From: Acetobacter lovaniensis
GTDB taxonomy: Bacteria; Pseudomonadota; Alphaproteobacteria; Acetobacterales; Acetobacteraceae
Direction: 5' to 3'
NCBI RefSeq assembly: GCF_014207635.1
Contig: NZ_JACHIE010000001.1
Coordinates: 248,001-312,000 of the forward strand
DNA length: 64,000 nucleotides
The position numbers and the translations under genes were made by a program. Every line of letters starts with the position of its first letter. Position 1 is the stretch's first letter. Under the pieces are notes generated by a model. That model saw only the letters and a program-made list of their open reading frames with translations. It ran no database searches and was not told where the DNA came from. Shown here piece by piece: positions 55,107 through 63,975 of the stretch.

Positions 55107-55697
55107 ATGAACACGTTTAGAACACCTCCAAAAGGCGGCGTGACAGATGCAATGGCACGCACCGCTGCCGCCACCACTGCGGCCCAGGCCAAAACCAAGG
55201 TGAAAGACGAAGACCCTTTTCAGGAAGGGGATTCCATTGTCTATGCCGCTCACGGCGTCGGGCGTGTAGACCGGATCGGGATTGACGAAATTGCCGGGAC
55301 CAAGCTGGAAGTGATCCAGATTTCCTTCCCCGGCAACCAGATGACCTTGCGCATCCCGCTTTCCAAGGCCCGCAAATCCGGCCTGCGCAAGATTGTCTCG
55401 CGCGAGATTGTGGACAAAGCCATGTCCATCATCAAAGGCAAGCCGCATGTCAGCAAAGGCATGTGGGCCCGCCGGGCCGTTGCGTATCAGGAAAAAATCA
55501 ACTCCGGTGATCTGGTGCAGATTGCCGAAGTCCTGCGTGACCTGCGCCGCAACGTGGACAGTCTGGATGGCAGCTTTAGCGAACGCAAACTGTTCGAAGC
55601 CGCACAGGAGCGTTTTGTGGCGGAAGTTGCCGTGCTGGAAAAGAAAGAACCCAACGCGGTTCTGGAAGAACTGACCGCGGTCATGAAAGCCGCCTGA
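55107..55697 (+). CDS. CarD-family transcriptional regulator
   Basis: CarD-type proteins bind RNA polymerase beta through a Tudor-like domain and stabilise the promoter complex. The 196-residue protein has that domain at about 32-90 (FQEGDSIVYAAHGVGRVDRI, then ISFPGNQMTLRIPLSKA) and a helical DNA-binding half with WARRAVAYQEKINSGDLVQI and LRRNVDSLDGSFSERKLFE. The start at 55107 has ACAGG upstream; a longer reading from 55089 has none. A terminator follows. Confidence 0.94.
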   Translation: MNTFRTPPKGGVTDAMARTAAATTAAQAKTKVKDEDPFQEGDSIVYAAHGVGRVDRIGIDEIAGTKLEVIQISFPGNQMTLRIPLSKARKSGLRKIVSREIVDKAMSIIKGKPHVSKGMWARRAVAYQEKINSGDLVQIAEVLRDLRRNVDSLDGSFSERKLFEAAQERFVAEVAVLEKKEPNAVLEELTAVMKAA

Positions 55698-55743
55698 GCT
55701 TTTGGGCCAAAGCACGTTTTTCTTCTGGTCCAGTTTACCCTGA

Positions 55744-55776
55744 CCCGGCATGGCGCACAGCCCTGCCGGGTTTTTT
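55744..55776 (+). terminator. Terminator after carD
   Basis: CCCGGCA and TGCCGGG form a stem with a long loop, followed by six T. Confidence 0.8.
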
Positions 55777-55821
55777 ATACCCTGCCAGAAACCTGTGTTT
55801 TTACCGCCCGCCCCCTAAACC

Positions 55822-57435
55822 ATGCGGAACACAACCATGCGCCCGCCCTCCACAACACCCGGCACGGAACTTACAACACTGCGCCACGCCATGCAGGCCA
55901 TTCAGGCAGGCCAGTTCAGCCAGCCACGCGCCCTGCTGGCCCCCCTTGTAGCGCAACAGAACGAACAGGCCTTAATTCTGCACGCCTTCTGCCTGTGTGG
56001 GGAGGGAGACAGCGACGCGGCCGCCCGGATTCTGGCGACCATTGGCCTGCGCAACCCCAACAGCCAGCACCCCTTACAGGACCTGAGCGAGATCATGGCC
56101 GCTCTGGACCAGCGTCCTGCCGCCATTGCCGTCTGCCGTGCGGCAATCCGTCTTGCCCCGGCAGACACACGCATACACACGGCTCTGGGCGACCTGCTGG
56201 TCCAGACAGGCCAGTTCGAGGCCGCCATAACCACGCTAACAGAAGCAACCACCACGCACCCGCAGGACATGCTTGCCCATAACCTGCTCTCCATGGCGTA
56301 TACCGAAAGCGGGGCGCTGGACACCGCCCTGCAATGCCTCACGGCATGCCTGCCCCATACCCCCAACGATGTGCCCACTCTGGCCAATATTGCCTCCGTT
56401 CTGGCGGCACAGGGGCATATGGAGCAGTCTTTTGGCTATTTTGCCCAAGCGCTGGCCCTGCGCCCGCAGGATGCCCGGATCAGGGTCAACCACTCCGTTG
56501 CCTTGCTCAAGGCTGGCCAGTACGCTCAGGGCTGGCGCGAGCATGAATGGCGCTTCCAGCTCCCCGGGCATACCAGCCTGCCCATGGAACGCCTTTTGCC
56601 AACCCTTGGCCCCGACACCGACCTGAACGGCCAGCGTATCCTGATCACGCATGAAGAAGGGCTGGGGGATACGCTCATGTTTATGCGCTATGTTCGCCCA
56701 CTGGCCGAGCGTGGCGCCATAACCCACCTGTGGGTGCCAGAAGCACTGGCAGACCTGTGCCGCAATATGGCCGGGGTACACACGGTGCAGGTTGGCGGCA
56801 CCACCCCGGACTATGACTGGCATTGCCCTTTTATCAGCCTGCCACGGGTTTTTGCCGCAACATCACAGCCATGGGGTGCGCCCGTACCGTATATCCGGGC
56901 CAACAGCCACAAGGTTGCAGTACTGGCCCCGCTTTTGCCCATGAATGGCAAACTGAATGTCGGGCTGGTCTGGGGAGGTGCTCCACGCCCGACCTCCCAC
57001 TTTGCCCATATGATTGACCGCAGGCGCTCCATGAGCCTGCACACCCTCGCCCCATTAGGGGCCATACCGGGCATTAACCTGATCAGCCTGCAAAAAGGCC
57101 CTTACGCTGAACAGATAATGGACCCGCCAGAAGGCATGGCGCTCTACGACCCGACAGACAACCTGCACACTCTGGATGACACGGCGGCCCTGATCATGGG
57201 GCTGGACGTGGTGGTAACGGTCGATACCTCGGTTGTTCATCTGGCGGGGGCGCTGGGTAAACCCGTCCTGCTGATGGATCGCTACGATAACTGCTGGCGC
57301 TGGCTGCATGGGCGGGAGGATACCCCATGGTACCCAACCCTGCGCATTATCCGCCAGACCACACCCCGCCAGTGGGATAATGTTATGATACGCGTTGCAC
57401 AGGCACTGGCAGATATGGCCGCACAGCGGCGCTGA
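55822..57435 (+). CDS. TPR-repeat protein with GT-B type glycosyltransferase-like domain
   Basis: The 537-residue protein has TPR repeats over about residues 15-250 (for example LADLLVQTGQFEAAITTLTEA and ALALRPQDARIRVNHSVALLKAGQYAQGW) and a C-terminal GT9/GT41-like domain with HEEGLGDTLMFMRYVRPLAERG, VGLVWGG and the donor-site stretch VVVTVDTSVVHLAGALGKPVLL. Such proteins are taken to be glycosyltransferases, the TPR half selecting the acceptor. Substrate is unknown. MRPPSTT five codons in is another start. The gene is alone, with a terminator behind it. Confidence 0.87.
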   Translation: MRNTTMRPPSTTPGTELTTLRHAMQAIQAGQFSQPRALLAPLVAQQNEQALILHAFCLCGEGDSDAAARILATIGLRNPNSQHPLQDLSEIMAALDQRPAAIAVCRAAIRLAPADTRIHTALGDLLVQTGQFEAAITTLTEATTTHPQDMLAHNLLSMAYTESGALDTALQCLTACLPHTPNDVPTLANIASVLAAQGHMEQSFGYFAQALALRPQDARIRVNHSVALLKAGQYAQGWREHEWRFQLPGHTSLPMERLLPTLGPDTDLNGQRILITHEEGLGDTLMFMRYVRPLAERGAITHLWVPEALADLCRNMAGVHTVQVGGTTPDYDWHCPFISLPRVFAATSQPWGAPVPYIRANSHKVAVLAPLLPMNGKLNVGLVWGGAPRPTSHFAHMIDRRRSMSLHTLAPLGAIPGINLISLQKGPYAEQIMDPPEGMALYDPTDNLHTLDDTAALIMGLDVVVTVDTSVVHLAGALGKPVLLMDRYDNCWRWLHGREDTPWYPTLRIIRQTTPRQWDNVMIRVAQALADMAAQRR

Positions 57436-57445
57436 ACCAGCCTGC

Positions 57446-57483
57446 AAAAAAGGCGGCCCGCGCTATGCCGGGCCGCCTTTTTT
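57446..57483. terminator. Bidirectional terminator between TPR-GT and LpoA-like genes
   Basis: AAAAAAGGCGGCCCG and CGGGCCGCCTTTTTT pair around a short loop, with A and T runs on either side. Both convergent genes can use it. Confidence 0.9.
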
Positions 57484-57505
57484 CGCCTGTTCTGGCTGGA
57501 ACGGT

Positions 57506-58978
57506 CTAGCCAGACGTTCCGGCCCGTGCCTGCACCGGGGTTGAGACCATACGGGCGTCGCTCCCGTTCCCAATAACCTCAAACACTCCAAGAGCGCGGC
57601 GTACGCGCCCATCTGGCAACAGGATAAAGGTGCCATCCACCCCGGCAAAACCACCCGGGCGTGTCAGGGATTCAGCAGGGTAGCCGGGCACACCGCTGCG
57701 GGCCACGGTCAGGGCTGCGGTTGCCGCATCATACGACATATCAGCCAGTGGCTTGGGCATGTGGTGATTACGCGCTATGAAGCGCGTGACAAAAGCCTGA
57801 CGGGACGTGGGGTCAGGTGCCGCATACCACGCCCCCTTGATCGCCCCGAGCTTGGAGGCAAAAGATGCCCACAACCCCGGCCCCATAATGCGGACATCAG
57901 GCGCATTGACCTGCGTGACAACCAGTGCATCCAGCACGTTTTTCAGCCCCAGCCCAATATCGGCCAGCAACAGGGCGTCAAACGGCGGAGCGCCCAGTGT
58001 AATCTGCGGGGCCGCCGGGGCTACCGGGGACGCAGCACCATTCGATGCCTGCCCCGGCTGGGCAACGGGAGCCGGTGGCTGGTTGGGGTCCTGCCCAAGG
58101 GCAGCCGCCAGACTGGCGGGCAACTGCGCAACCTTTGGCAGTTCGGTCAGCCCGGTCACTTCACTGGGATTGCCACTCGTTGTGGTCGCGCCGGGCACGG
58201 GGGTTGCAGGCATGGCCTGCTTGACCGCGGCAACGCGTGCATCGTAGCTGGATAGCTGGCGCAGTGTCTGGGTGATGCTGTCCGCCGTGCCGTTATGGTA
58301 GGCTATGGCAGGTGCAGCCAGACCCTGATCACGGCAGGCGCTGACCAGACCATTCCCCATGGCGTGGCCCAGAGCGTTATCGGGCAGCAATGCGGCAAAA
58401 TGCTGCCGTCCGTCCCGCTTGGCCTGCGCAACAAGCTGCTGCACCTGTTCCTCGGGGGTAATGCCCATCACCCACACACCGGGCCGCCCCTGCGTAATGT
58501 CGCTGGTAAAGGCCAGTACGGGAATACCTGCCGCCTGTGCCGCCGGGGCCGCTATTGCGGTGTCTCCACTGGTCAGCGGGCCGAGCAGAATACCATCCCC
58601 GGCCTGCAAGGCGGCAGACGTGGCCGAAGCTGCCCCCCCTATTGCTGCCGTGTCATGCACATCCATCTGCATATCCGGGGGCAGTCCTCCGCCCCCAAGG
58701 GCGAGTTGCACCCCGGCGAGCAGTTCGTGCCCAAGGGCTGCATTCGTGCCACTCAGCGGCAGCAGCACCCCCACCCTGTGGCTGGTAGCCTGCGTAACCG
58801 GCGCTGTAACAGCCCCCCTACCTGCCCCTGTCCCCGATGACCCGGACTGGTCGGCGCATCCGGCAAGGATCAGCCCGGTTACGCCAAGGGCAGCCACTCC
58901 GGTCTTGCACAATGCCCGGTTTGCCGCCAGACCTTGACGGGAAAGCCCTGACAGGAGCGAGTATGCACGCGTCATCAT
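57506..58978 (-). CDS. LpoA-like penicillin-binding protein activator lipoprotein
   Basis: The 490-residue product has a lipobox (GVTGLILAGC, Cys at 41) and a periplasmic-binding-protein-like fold as in the C-terminal domain of LpoA: SHRVGVLLPLSGTNAALGHEL, GDGILLGPLTSGDTAI, then AFTSDITQGRPGVWVMGITPEE. LpoA activates the peptidoglycan synthase PBP1A in Escherichia coli, where it also sits divergent from rsmI, which supports the assignment. A Pro/Ala-rich loop (about 275-325) interrupts the fold. The start at 58978 has AGAGG about ten bases before it; it overlaps the rsmI start by 16 bases. The fold is also shared by LivK-type amino-acid binders. Confidence 0.82.
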   Translation of the reverse strand: MMTRAYSLLSGLSRQGLAANRALCKTGVAALGVTGLILAGCADQSGSSGTGAGRGAVTAPVTQATSHRVGVLLPLSGTNAALGHELLAGVQLALGGGGLPPDMQMDVHDTAAIGGAASATSAALQAGDGILLGPLTSGDTAIAAPAAQAAGIPVLAFTSDITQGRPGVWVMGITPEEQVQQLVAQAKRDGRQHFAALLPDNALGHAMGNGLVSACRDQGLAAPAIAYHNGTADSITQTLRQLSSYDARVAAVKQAMPATPVPGATTTSGNPSEVTGLTELPKVAQLPASLAAALGQDPNQPPAPVAQPGQASNGAASPVAPAAPQITLGAPPFDALLLADIGLGLKNVLDALVVTQVNAPDVRIMGPGLWASFASKLGAIKGAWYAAPDPTSRQAFVTRFIARNHHMPKPLADMSYDAATAALTVARSGVPGYPAESLTRPGGFAGVDGTFILLPDGRVRRALGVFEVIGNGSDARMVSTPVQARAGTSG

Positions 58979-59928
58979 CCAGATCATCCTCTACCAATAC
59001 CCCGTCCGAGGCACCGTCTTCCAATGGGATCGAACCTTTGCATACCGAAGGACATGCGCCAAGTCATGCGCGTTTTTCAGGTGGGCTTGTGCTGGTTGCG
59101 ACCCCTATTGGCAATCTGGGGGATTTCAGCCCCAGAGGGGCGGAGGCACTGGCCCGGGCCGATCTGGTTTTGTGTGAAGATACCCGCATGACAGCCCGCC
59201 TGCTGGCGGATCGGGGGATTTCTGTCCGGACAGAAGCCCTGCATGAACATAATGAACGCCAGCGCGTACCCAACCTGATCCGGCGCTTAAGCGAAGGGGC
59301 ACAGATTGCCCTTGTATCCGACGCAGGCATGCCCCTGCTCTCGGACCCCGGATTCAGGCTGACGCGCGCCGCCATTGATGCCGATATTCCCGTAACCGTT
59401 GTCCCCGGCCCCAACGCGGCGCTGACGGCCCTTGTCCTGTCCGGCCTGCCGCCCCACCCGTATATGTTTGTGGGCTTTCCGCCCCCCCGCTCCGCCGCGC
59501 GGAAAGAAACATTCGCCCGGCTGCACGCAGCCGAACGCGCAGGGCTGAGTGCCACGCTGATCTGGCATGAAGCACCCCACCGTCTGGCGGAAACACTGGC
59601 AGACATGGCCAGTGTATTCGGCCCCGACCGCCCCTGTGCCGTAGCGCGGGAGCTGACCAAACGGTTTGAGGAGGTCAAACGCGGCACGGCAGAAGAACTG
59701 GCCACATTTTATGCCCAGACCCCACCACGGGGCGAAATTACCGTACTGCTCGGCCCGGCCCCGGACGTTGAAACGTCCGCAGATGATCTGGACACCACAT
59801 TGCGCGCCCTGCTGGGTACGCATTCGGTCAAGGATGCCGCCGCACTGGCAGCCGCAGCCGCGGGCCTGCCCAAACGCACGGTCTATGCGCGCGCGCTGGA
59901 ACTGGCGGCAGAAGCAAAAGAAGCATAA
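58963..59928 (+). CDS. rsmI: 16S rRNA (cytidine-2'-O)-methyltransferase RsmI
   Basis: RsmI methylates the ribose of C1402 in 16S rRNA. The 321-residue protein has the SAM methyltransferase fold with VATPIGNLGDFSPRGAEAL, CEDTRMTARLLADRGI, LVSDAGMPLLSDPGFRL and VVPGPNAALTALVLSGL. About 40 residues at the front are Ser/Thr/Pro-rich (MHASSSRSSSTNTPSEAPSS) and are not part of the fold. I chose the ATG at 58963 because AGGAGCGAG lies directly before it. It diverges from the LpoA-like gene with overlapping 5' ends. The stop overlaps the terminator of the convergent flavoprotein gene. Confidence 0.93.
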   Translation: MHASSSRSSSTNTPSEAPSSNGIEPLHTEGHAPSHARFSGGLVLVATPIGNLGDFSPRGAEALARADLVLCEDTRMTARLLADRGISVRTEALHEHNERQRVPNLIRRLSEGAQIALVSDAGMPLLSDPGFRLTRAAIDADIPVTVVPGPNAALTALVLSGLPPHPYMFVGFPPPRSAARKETFARLHAAERAGLSATLIWHEAPHRLAETLADMASVFGPDRPCAVARELTKRFEEVKRGTAEELATFYAQTPPRGEITVLLGPAPDVETSADDLDTTLRALLGTHSVKDAAALAAAAAGLPKRTVYARALELAAEAKEA

Positions 59929-59961
59929 AAAACACCCCGGCTCCCTTGCTGGCCGGGGTGC
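59926..59961 (-). terminator. Terminator of the HI0933 flavoprotein gene
   Basis: Read leftward, CACCCCGGC and GCCGGGGTG pair and are followed by six T, which fall in the last codon and stop of rsmI. It serves the minus-strand gene. Confidence 0.8.
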
Positions 59962-59970
59962 CGCGGCAGG

Positions 59971-61149
59971 CTAGAGCGCGCCCGCAACCTCGCCTGCGGC
60001 GTGGCCGCTGGCCCATGCCCAATGGAAGTTGTAGCCCCCCAGCCAGCCTGTTACGTCCACGGCTTCGCCCACCACATACAGCCCCGGCACGGATTGCGCC
60101 TCCATGGTGCGAGAAGACAGGGCTTTGGTATCCACCCCTCCGCGCGTGACTTCGGCCTTGGCAAAGCCTTCCGTCCCCTGCGGTTTAAGCTCCATGCTAT
60201 GGACCCGCTGCGCCATAAGCCGGATATCCCGGTCGGCCCATTCCGCCAGTGTACGCTCGGGCGCGCCCAGTTCCACCATGGCGTGGGCCAGACGTTGCGG
60301 CAGCCAGCGTGCCAGTGCCCCGGCACCCCTGGCTTTGGAGCCTTCCTTTTTCAGCTTCATGAGCAGGGCGGCAATATCCTGCCCCGGCAGAAAGTCCACA
60401 AACAGGGGCTGCCCCGCCGACCAGTAGGAGGAAATCTGCAACAAGGCCGGGCCAGACATGCCCCGATGCGTGAACAGCAGGGCTTCCTCAAACGTGGTTT
60501 TGCCACATGTAACCCGCACGGGAAGCGAAAGCCCGGCCAGTGAGCGCACCCATTCCTCGCTCTCCCCACCAAAGGTCAGCGGAACAAGAGCAGGTTCGGG
60601 CTGAATGACTGCAAGACCAAACTGCCGCGCCATTTCATACGCAAAGCGGCTGGCCCCCAGTTTGGGAATGGACAGCCCACCCGTTGCCAGCACCACGGAA
60701 CGGGCGGTCATATCCCCCCGGGAGGTCTGGACCCGGAAGACATCGGATTTGCTGACATCATAAACCCGCACATCGGTCAGGATCCGCACACGGGCTGCGG
60801 CACACTCGTTAAGGAGCATCTGCACAATATCATGTGCGGAATTATCGCAAAAAAGCTGGCCGAGTTTTTTCTCGTGCCAGGCAATACGGTGTTTGGCCAG
60901 CAGGTCCAGAAAATGGCTGGGCTGATACCGGCTGATGGCCGATTTTACAAAATGCGGGTTGGCGGACAAAAACCGGTCGGCCCGCATGGTCTGGTTGGTA
61001 AAGTTACACCGCCCACCACCAGAAATAAGGATTTTCCGCCCCACTTCCGGCCCATGCTCCAGCACGGCTACGCTGCGGCCATGCTGGCCCGCCGTCAGGG
61101 CGGCCATTAACCCGGCCGCTCCTCCACCGATGACAAGAACATCAAACAT
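59971..61149 (-). CDS. HI0933/YhiN-family FAD-dependent oxidoreductase
   Basis: The 392-residue flavoprotein has the N-terminal dinucleotide-binding motif VLVIGGGAAGLMAALTAGQHG, the family motif ISGGGRCNFTNQ and the C-terminal GEAVDVTGWLGGYNFHWAWASG, which contacts FAD. Relatives are annotated as aminoacetone oxidases, but the natural substrate is not certain. A TTG eight codons upstream (61173) is an alternative start; neither has a clear ribosome site. It follows the FzlA-like gene with a 28-base gap and probably shares its transcript. Confidence 0.9.
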   Translation of the reverse strand: MFDVLVIGGGAAGLMAALTAGQHGRSVAVLEHGPEVGRKILISGGGRCNFTNQTMRADRFLSANPHFVKSAISRYQPSHFLDLLAKHRIAWHEKKLGQLFCDNSAHDIVQMLLNECAAARVRILTDVRVYDVSKSDVFRVQTSRGDMTARSVVLATGGLSIPKLGASRFAYEMARQFGLAVIQPEPALVPLTFGGESEEWVRSLAGLSLPVRVTCGKTTFEEALLFTHRGMSGPALLQISSYWSAGQPLFVDFLPGQDIAALLMKLKKEGSKARGAGALARWLPQRLAHAMVELGAPERTLAEWADRDIRLMAQRVHSMELKPQGTEGFAKAEVTRGGVDTKALSSRTMEAQSVPGLYVVGEAVDVTGWLGGYNFHWAWASGHAAGEVAGAL

Positions 61150-61177
61150 CGGCGTTACGTTTTTTTGTGTCAAAATG

Positions 61178-61846
61178 TCAGAAATCCAGATTGGTATAGT
61201 AATCAGGCGGCGTAATGCCGGAAACCCGGTCGTTCAGCAGGGGACGAAAGCACGGGCGGGACTTCATCTTGGCGTACCAGTCACGCACGGCGGGTACCTT
61301 GGCCCAGTCTATGTCGCCAATAAAATCGAGGCAGGACAGATGTGCGGCCGCCGTAAAATCGGCAAGGGATAAAAAGTGCCCCCCCAGCCAGCTCCTGTTT
61401 TCGGCCAGATCGTTCACGTATTTCATGAGCGGACGCATGGAGGCATAGGCCTCACGCAGGGCTCCGCCATCAGGGTTGCCGCGCCCGCTCAGGCGCTTCA
61501 TCACCCGTTCATCAATAAACCGGCCAGAGACTTCGCGGGCGAACAGCGTTTCAAACCACGACACGACACGCCGCACTTCCACCCGCTCGGCCAGTGTGCG
61601 ACCCAGCAGGGGAATATCGGCATACGCCTCTTCCAGATATTCACTGATCACGTACGCATCGGGTACGATCAATCCGTTATCTTCCACCAGAACGGGCACA
61701 TCACCCGCAGGGTTGAGCGCCAGAAATTCGGGACGTTTTTCCCATGGGCGTTCAACAATGGCTTCAAACGGCAGACGTTTTTCACCCAGCACAAGACGCA
61801 CCGTGCGGCTGGCGGGAGAAAGGGGGAAATGGAACAGGGTACGCAT
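61178..61846 (-). CDS. fzlA: Glutathione S-transferase family protein, FzlA-like
   Basis: The 222-residue protein has a GST fold: thioredoxin-like half MRTLFHFPLSPASRTVRLVL and NPAGDVPVLVEDNG at about 1-75, then a helical half with LSLADFTAAAHLSCLDFIGD. The end, PPDYYTNLDF, matches the conserved tail of FzlA, the FtsZ-binding division protein of Caulobacter, as I recall it, and the whole sequence fits this subgroup better than detoxifying GSTs. The ATG at 61846 gives the FzlA N-terminus. It lies divergent from minCDE and upstream of the HI0933 gene. An ordinary GST remains possible. Confidence 0.8.
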   Translation of the reverse strand: MRTLFHFPLSPASRTVRLVLGEKRLPFEAIVERPWEKRPEFLALNPAGDVPVLVEDNGLIVPDAYVISEYLEEAYADIPLLGRTLAERVEVRRVVSWFETLFAREVSGRFIDERVMKRLSGRGNPDGGALREAYASMRPLMKYVNDLAENRSWLGGHFLSLADFTAAAHLSCLDFIGDIDWAKVPAVRDWYAKMKSRPCFRPLLNDRVSGITPPDYYTNLDF

Positions 61847-62032
61847 ACCCTAGTGCTTTATGCCATTGCATGCAGCCACGCCAGAGGGAAAACCGGGCAA
61901 AGCCCAATCAATTTCCACATATTCCTTTTGTGCGGCAAAAACTAACCTGCAACACAAACTTCCCTGTTGCAATACGACCCTGTTATTCTACACGCTAACT
62001 GGCATTCCTGTTTTTGAGAGAGCATCTGTTCG

Positions 62033-62728
62033 TTGTCCGGCACACATCCCAACTCCTCGCGCATCCGTATGTCTGGGCGTTCCTTTCTGGCCCTGACCCT
62101 CACGCCGGAAACACCGCTGGTGGACTGGCTGGCCGCACTGGACCACCAGATCCAGCGCGCAGTGGGCTTTTTTGCGGGTAAACCTGTTATTCTGGACCTC
62201 AGCCTCATGCGGGCGGACACGCCCGACCTGCCCCATCTCCTGCCCGCCCTGCAAGAGCGCGGCATACGCGTGCTGGGCATAGAAGGGGGTGACAGGTCAT
62301 GGCCCGCCGTAGCCGACTGGGCATGGCCGGAAAGCCCGATGGGGGGCCGTGCTTCTGGCCCGGTCAGCATCCCCGAAGGGGAAAAAACCCCAACGCTGGC
62401 CCCAACCCTTGTGGTGGAAGAAAGCGTGCGCTCCGGCCAGCACATTATCTGGCCCGATGGGGATGTGGTTATTCTGGGGGCCGTGTCCTCGGGGGCTGAA
62501 GTCACGGCGGGTGGGTCCGTGCATATTTATGGCGCACTGCGGGGCCGCGCCATTGCTGGCATTGGCGGCAATGCGGACTCCCGGATTTTTACCCGCAACC
62601 TTGCTGCCGAACTTGTCGCCATCGACGGATTCTACGCCACGGCGGAAGAAATGGACGCAAAATGCACCGGCAAACCCACTCAGGTCATGCTGGCGGGGGA
62701 AACTCTGGTATTCAAACCCCTACTCTGA
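62033..62728 (+). CDS. minC: Septum site-determining protein MinC
   Basis: MinC blocks FtsZ assembly away from midcell. The 231-residue protein has an N-terminal FtsZ-binding domain (about 10-100; FAGKPVILDLSLMRADT) and the C-terminal beta-helix domain with HIIWPDGDVVILGAVSSGAEVTAGGSVHIYG and IYGALRGRAIAGIGGN, which binds MinD. The start is uncertain: TTG at 62033 follows a purine stretch GAGAGAG, while an ATG 12 codons later lacks a ribosome site. The minD gene follows after 147 bases that look AT-rich and may hold a second promoter. Confidence 0.92.
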   Translation: MSGTHPNSSRIRMSGRSFLALTLTPETPLVDWLAALDHQIQRAVGFFAGKPVILDLSLMRADTPDLPHLLPALQERGIRVLGIEGGDRSWPAVADWAWPESPMGGRASGPVSIPEGEKTPTLAPTLVVEESVRSGQHIIWPDGDVVILGAVSSGAEVTAGGSVHIYGALRGRAIAGIGGNADSRIFTRNLAAELVAIDGFYATAEEMDAKCTGKPTQVMLAGETLVFKPLL

Positions 62729-62875
62729 TGCGGGTTTGAATAAAACATGCTATAAAAGTCGTATTAATGTCATATTATACGTTTCATTTTCGCGCGCAGA
62801 TTGTAATGTCTGTCCAAGATTGGGCTGCGGCATAAAACGCGCCTTTACCGGCTTGCATAAGGAAGAGGAAGACTG
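62729..62875 (+). other. AT-rich minC-minD gap
   Basis: The 147 bases before minD contain AT-rich tracts (GAATAAAACATGCTATAAAA and GTCATATTATACG) that could form a promoter. AAGGAAGAGG just before the ATG is the minD ribosome site. Confidence 0.45.
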
Positions 62876-63691
62876 ATGGCAAAGGTTCTGGTCGTCACGT
62901 CAGGCAAAGGGGGTGTCGGCAAGACCACCACCACCGCAGCTCTTGGGGCAGCATTGGCCAGAGCTGGCCAGAGCGTGGTTCTGGTGGATTTTGACGTTGG
63001 TCTGCGTAACCTCGACCTTGTCATGGGAGCCGAACGCCGCGTGGTGTTTGACCTGATCAACGTGATTCAGGGGGATGCCAACCTTGCTCAGGCCCTGATC
63101 AAGGACAAGCGGGTCGATACGCTCTCCCTCCTCCCCGCGTCCCAGACGCGCGACAAGGACGCCCTGACGCCAGAAGGTGTGGCCAAGGTTATCGCCGACC
63201 TGAGCAAAAAGTTTGACTGGGTGATCTGTGACAGCCCCGCAGGCATTGAGCGCGGCGCGCAAATGGCCATGCACCACGCCGACATGGCCGTGATCGTGAC
63301 CAACCCCGAAGTTTCCTCCGTGCGTGACAGTGACCGCATTATCGGCATGCTGGACAGCACGACGGAAAAAGCCAAAGCTGGTGAGAAAATGGAGAAGTTT
63401 CTCCTGATCACCCGCTACGACCCACAGCGCGCCGCTCGTGGCGACATGCTGGGCACGGACGATGTGCTGGAAATTCTGTCCATCCCGCTGCTTGGCATTA
63501 TCCCCGAAAGTCCGGACGTGCTCAAGGCGTCCAACGTGGGCGCGCCCGTCACCATTGCAGAACCGGATAGCGCGCCAGCCCGCGCTTATACCGAAGCCGC
63601 TCGCCGCCTGATGGGAGAGAAGGTGGAAGTCACCATTCCCACAGAACGCAAGGGCCTGTTTGACTGGCTGTTCAAACGGAGAGTCGCATGA
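62876..63691 (+). CDS. minD: Septum site-determining protein MinD
   Basis: MinD is a membrane-bound ATPase that carries MinC and oscillates with MinE. The 271-residue protein has the deviant Walker A KGGVGKT at 11-17, [30 protein letters not shown] and the C-terminal amphipathic membrane-targeting helix [13 protein letters not shown]. The minE ATG overlaps its stop. Confidence 0.97.
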   Translation: MAKVLVVTSGKGGVGKTTTTAALGAALARAGQSVVLVDFDVGLRNLDLVMGAERRVVFDLINVIQGDANLAQALIKDKRVDTLSLLPASQTRDKDALTPEGVAKVIADLSKKFDWVICDSPAGIERGAQMAMHHADMAVIVTNPEVSSVRDSDRIIGMLDSTTEKAKAGEKMEKFLLITRYDPQRAARGDMLGTDDVLEILSIPLLGIIPESPDVLKASNVGAPVTIAEPDSAPARAYTEAARRLMGEKVEVTIPTERKGLFDWLFKRRVA

Positions 63692-63975
63692 CATTCCTCT
63701 CCAGCATTTTCAAGCGCCGCTCCTCGGCGCCGGTTGCGCGCGACCGGCTACAGATTCTGCTGGCGCACGAGCGTATTGCTGTTGGTGATGGCAGGGATGA
63801 CCTGCTTGCCAAGCTGCACCGCGAGATCATGGAAGTGATCAAGCGGCACGTGGCAGTCGATCAGGACAAGGTTCAGATTAAAATGGACCGGGGTGCGCAG
63901 TGTTCGGTGCTGGAAATTGACGTGGAAGTTCCCGGCCTGACCGACAGGGCCGAAAACGCCAAGAAAGAAGACTGA
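63688..63975 (+). CDS. minE: Cell division topological specificity factor MinE
   Basis: MinE triggers MinD ATP hydrolysis and so confines division inhibition to the poles. The 95-residue protein has the membrane-binding start [19 protein letters not shown], the MinD-contact helix [11 protein letters not shown] and the dimer domain with [18 protein letters not shown]. It overlaps minD by four bases. The remaining 25 bases of the window contain no feature. Confidence 0.97.
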   Translation: MTFLSSIFKRRSSAPVARDRLQILLAHERIAVGDGRDDLLAKLHREIMEVIKRHVAVDQDKVQIKMDRGAQCSVLEIDVEVPGLTDRAENAKKED

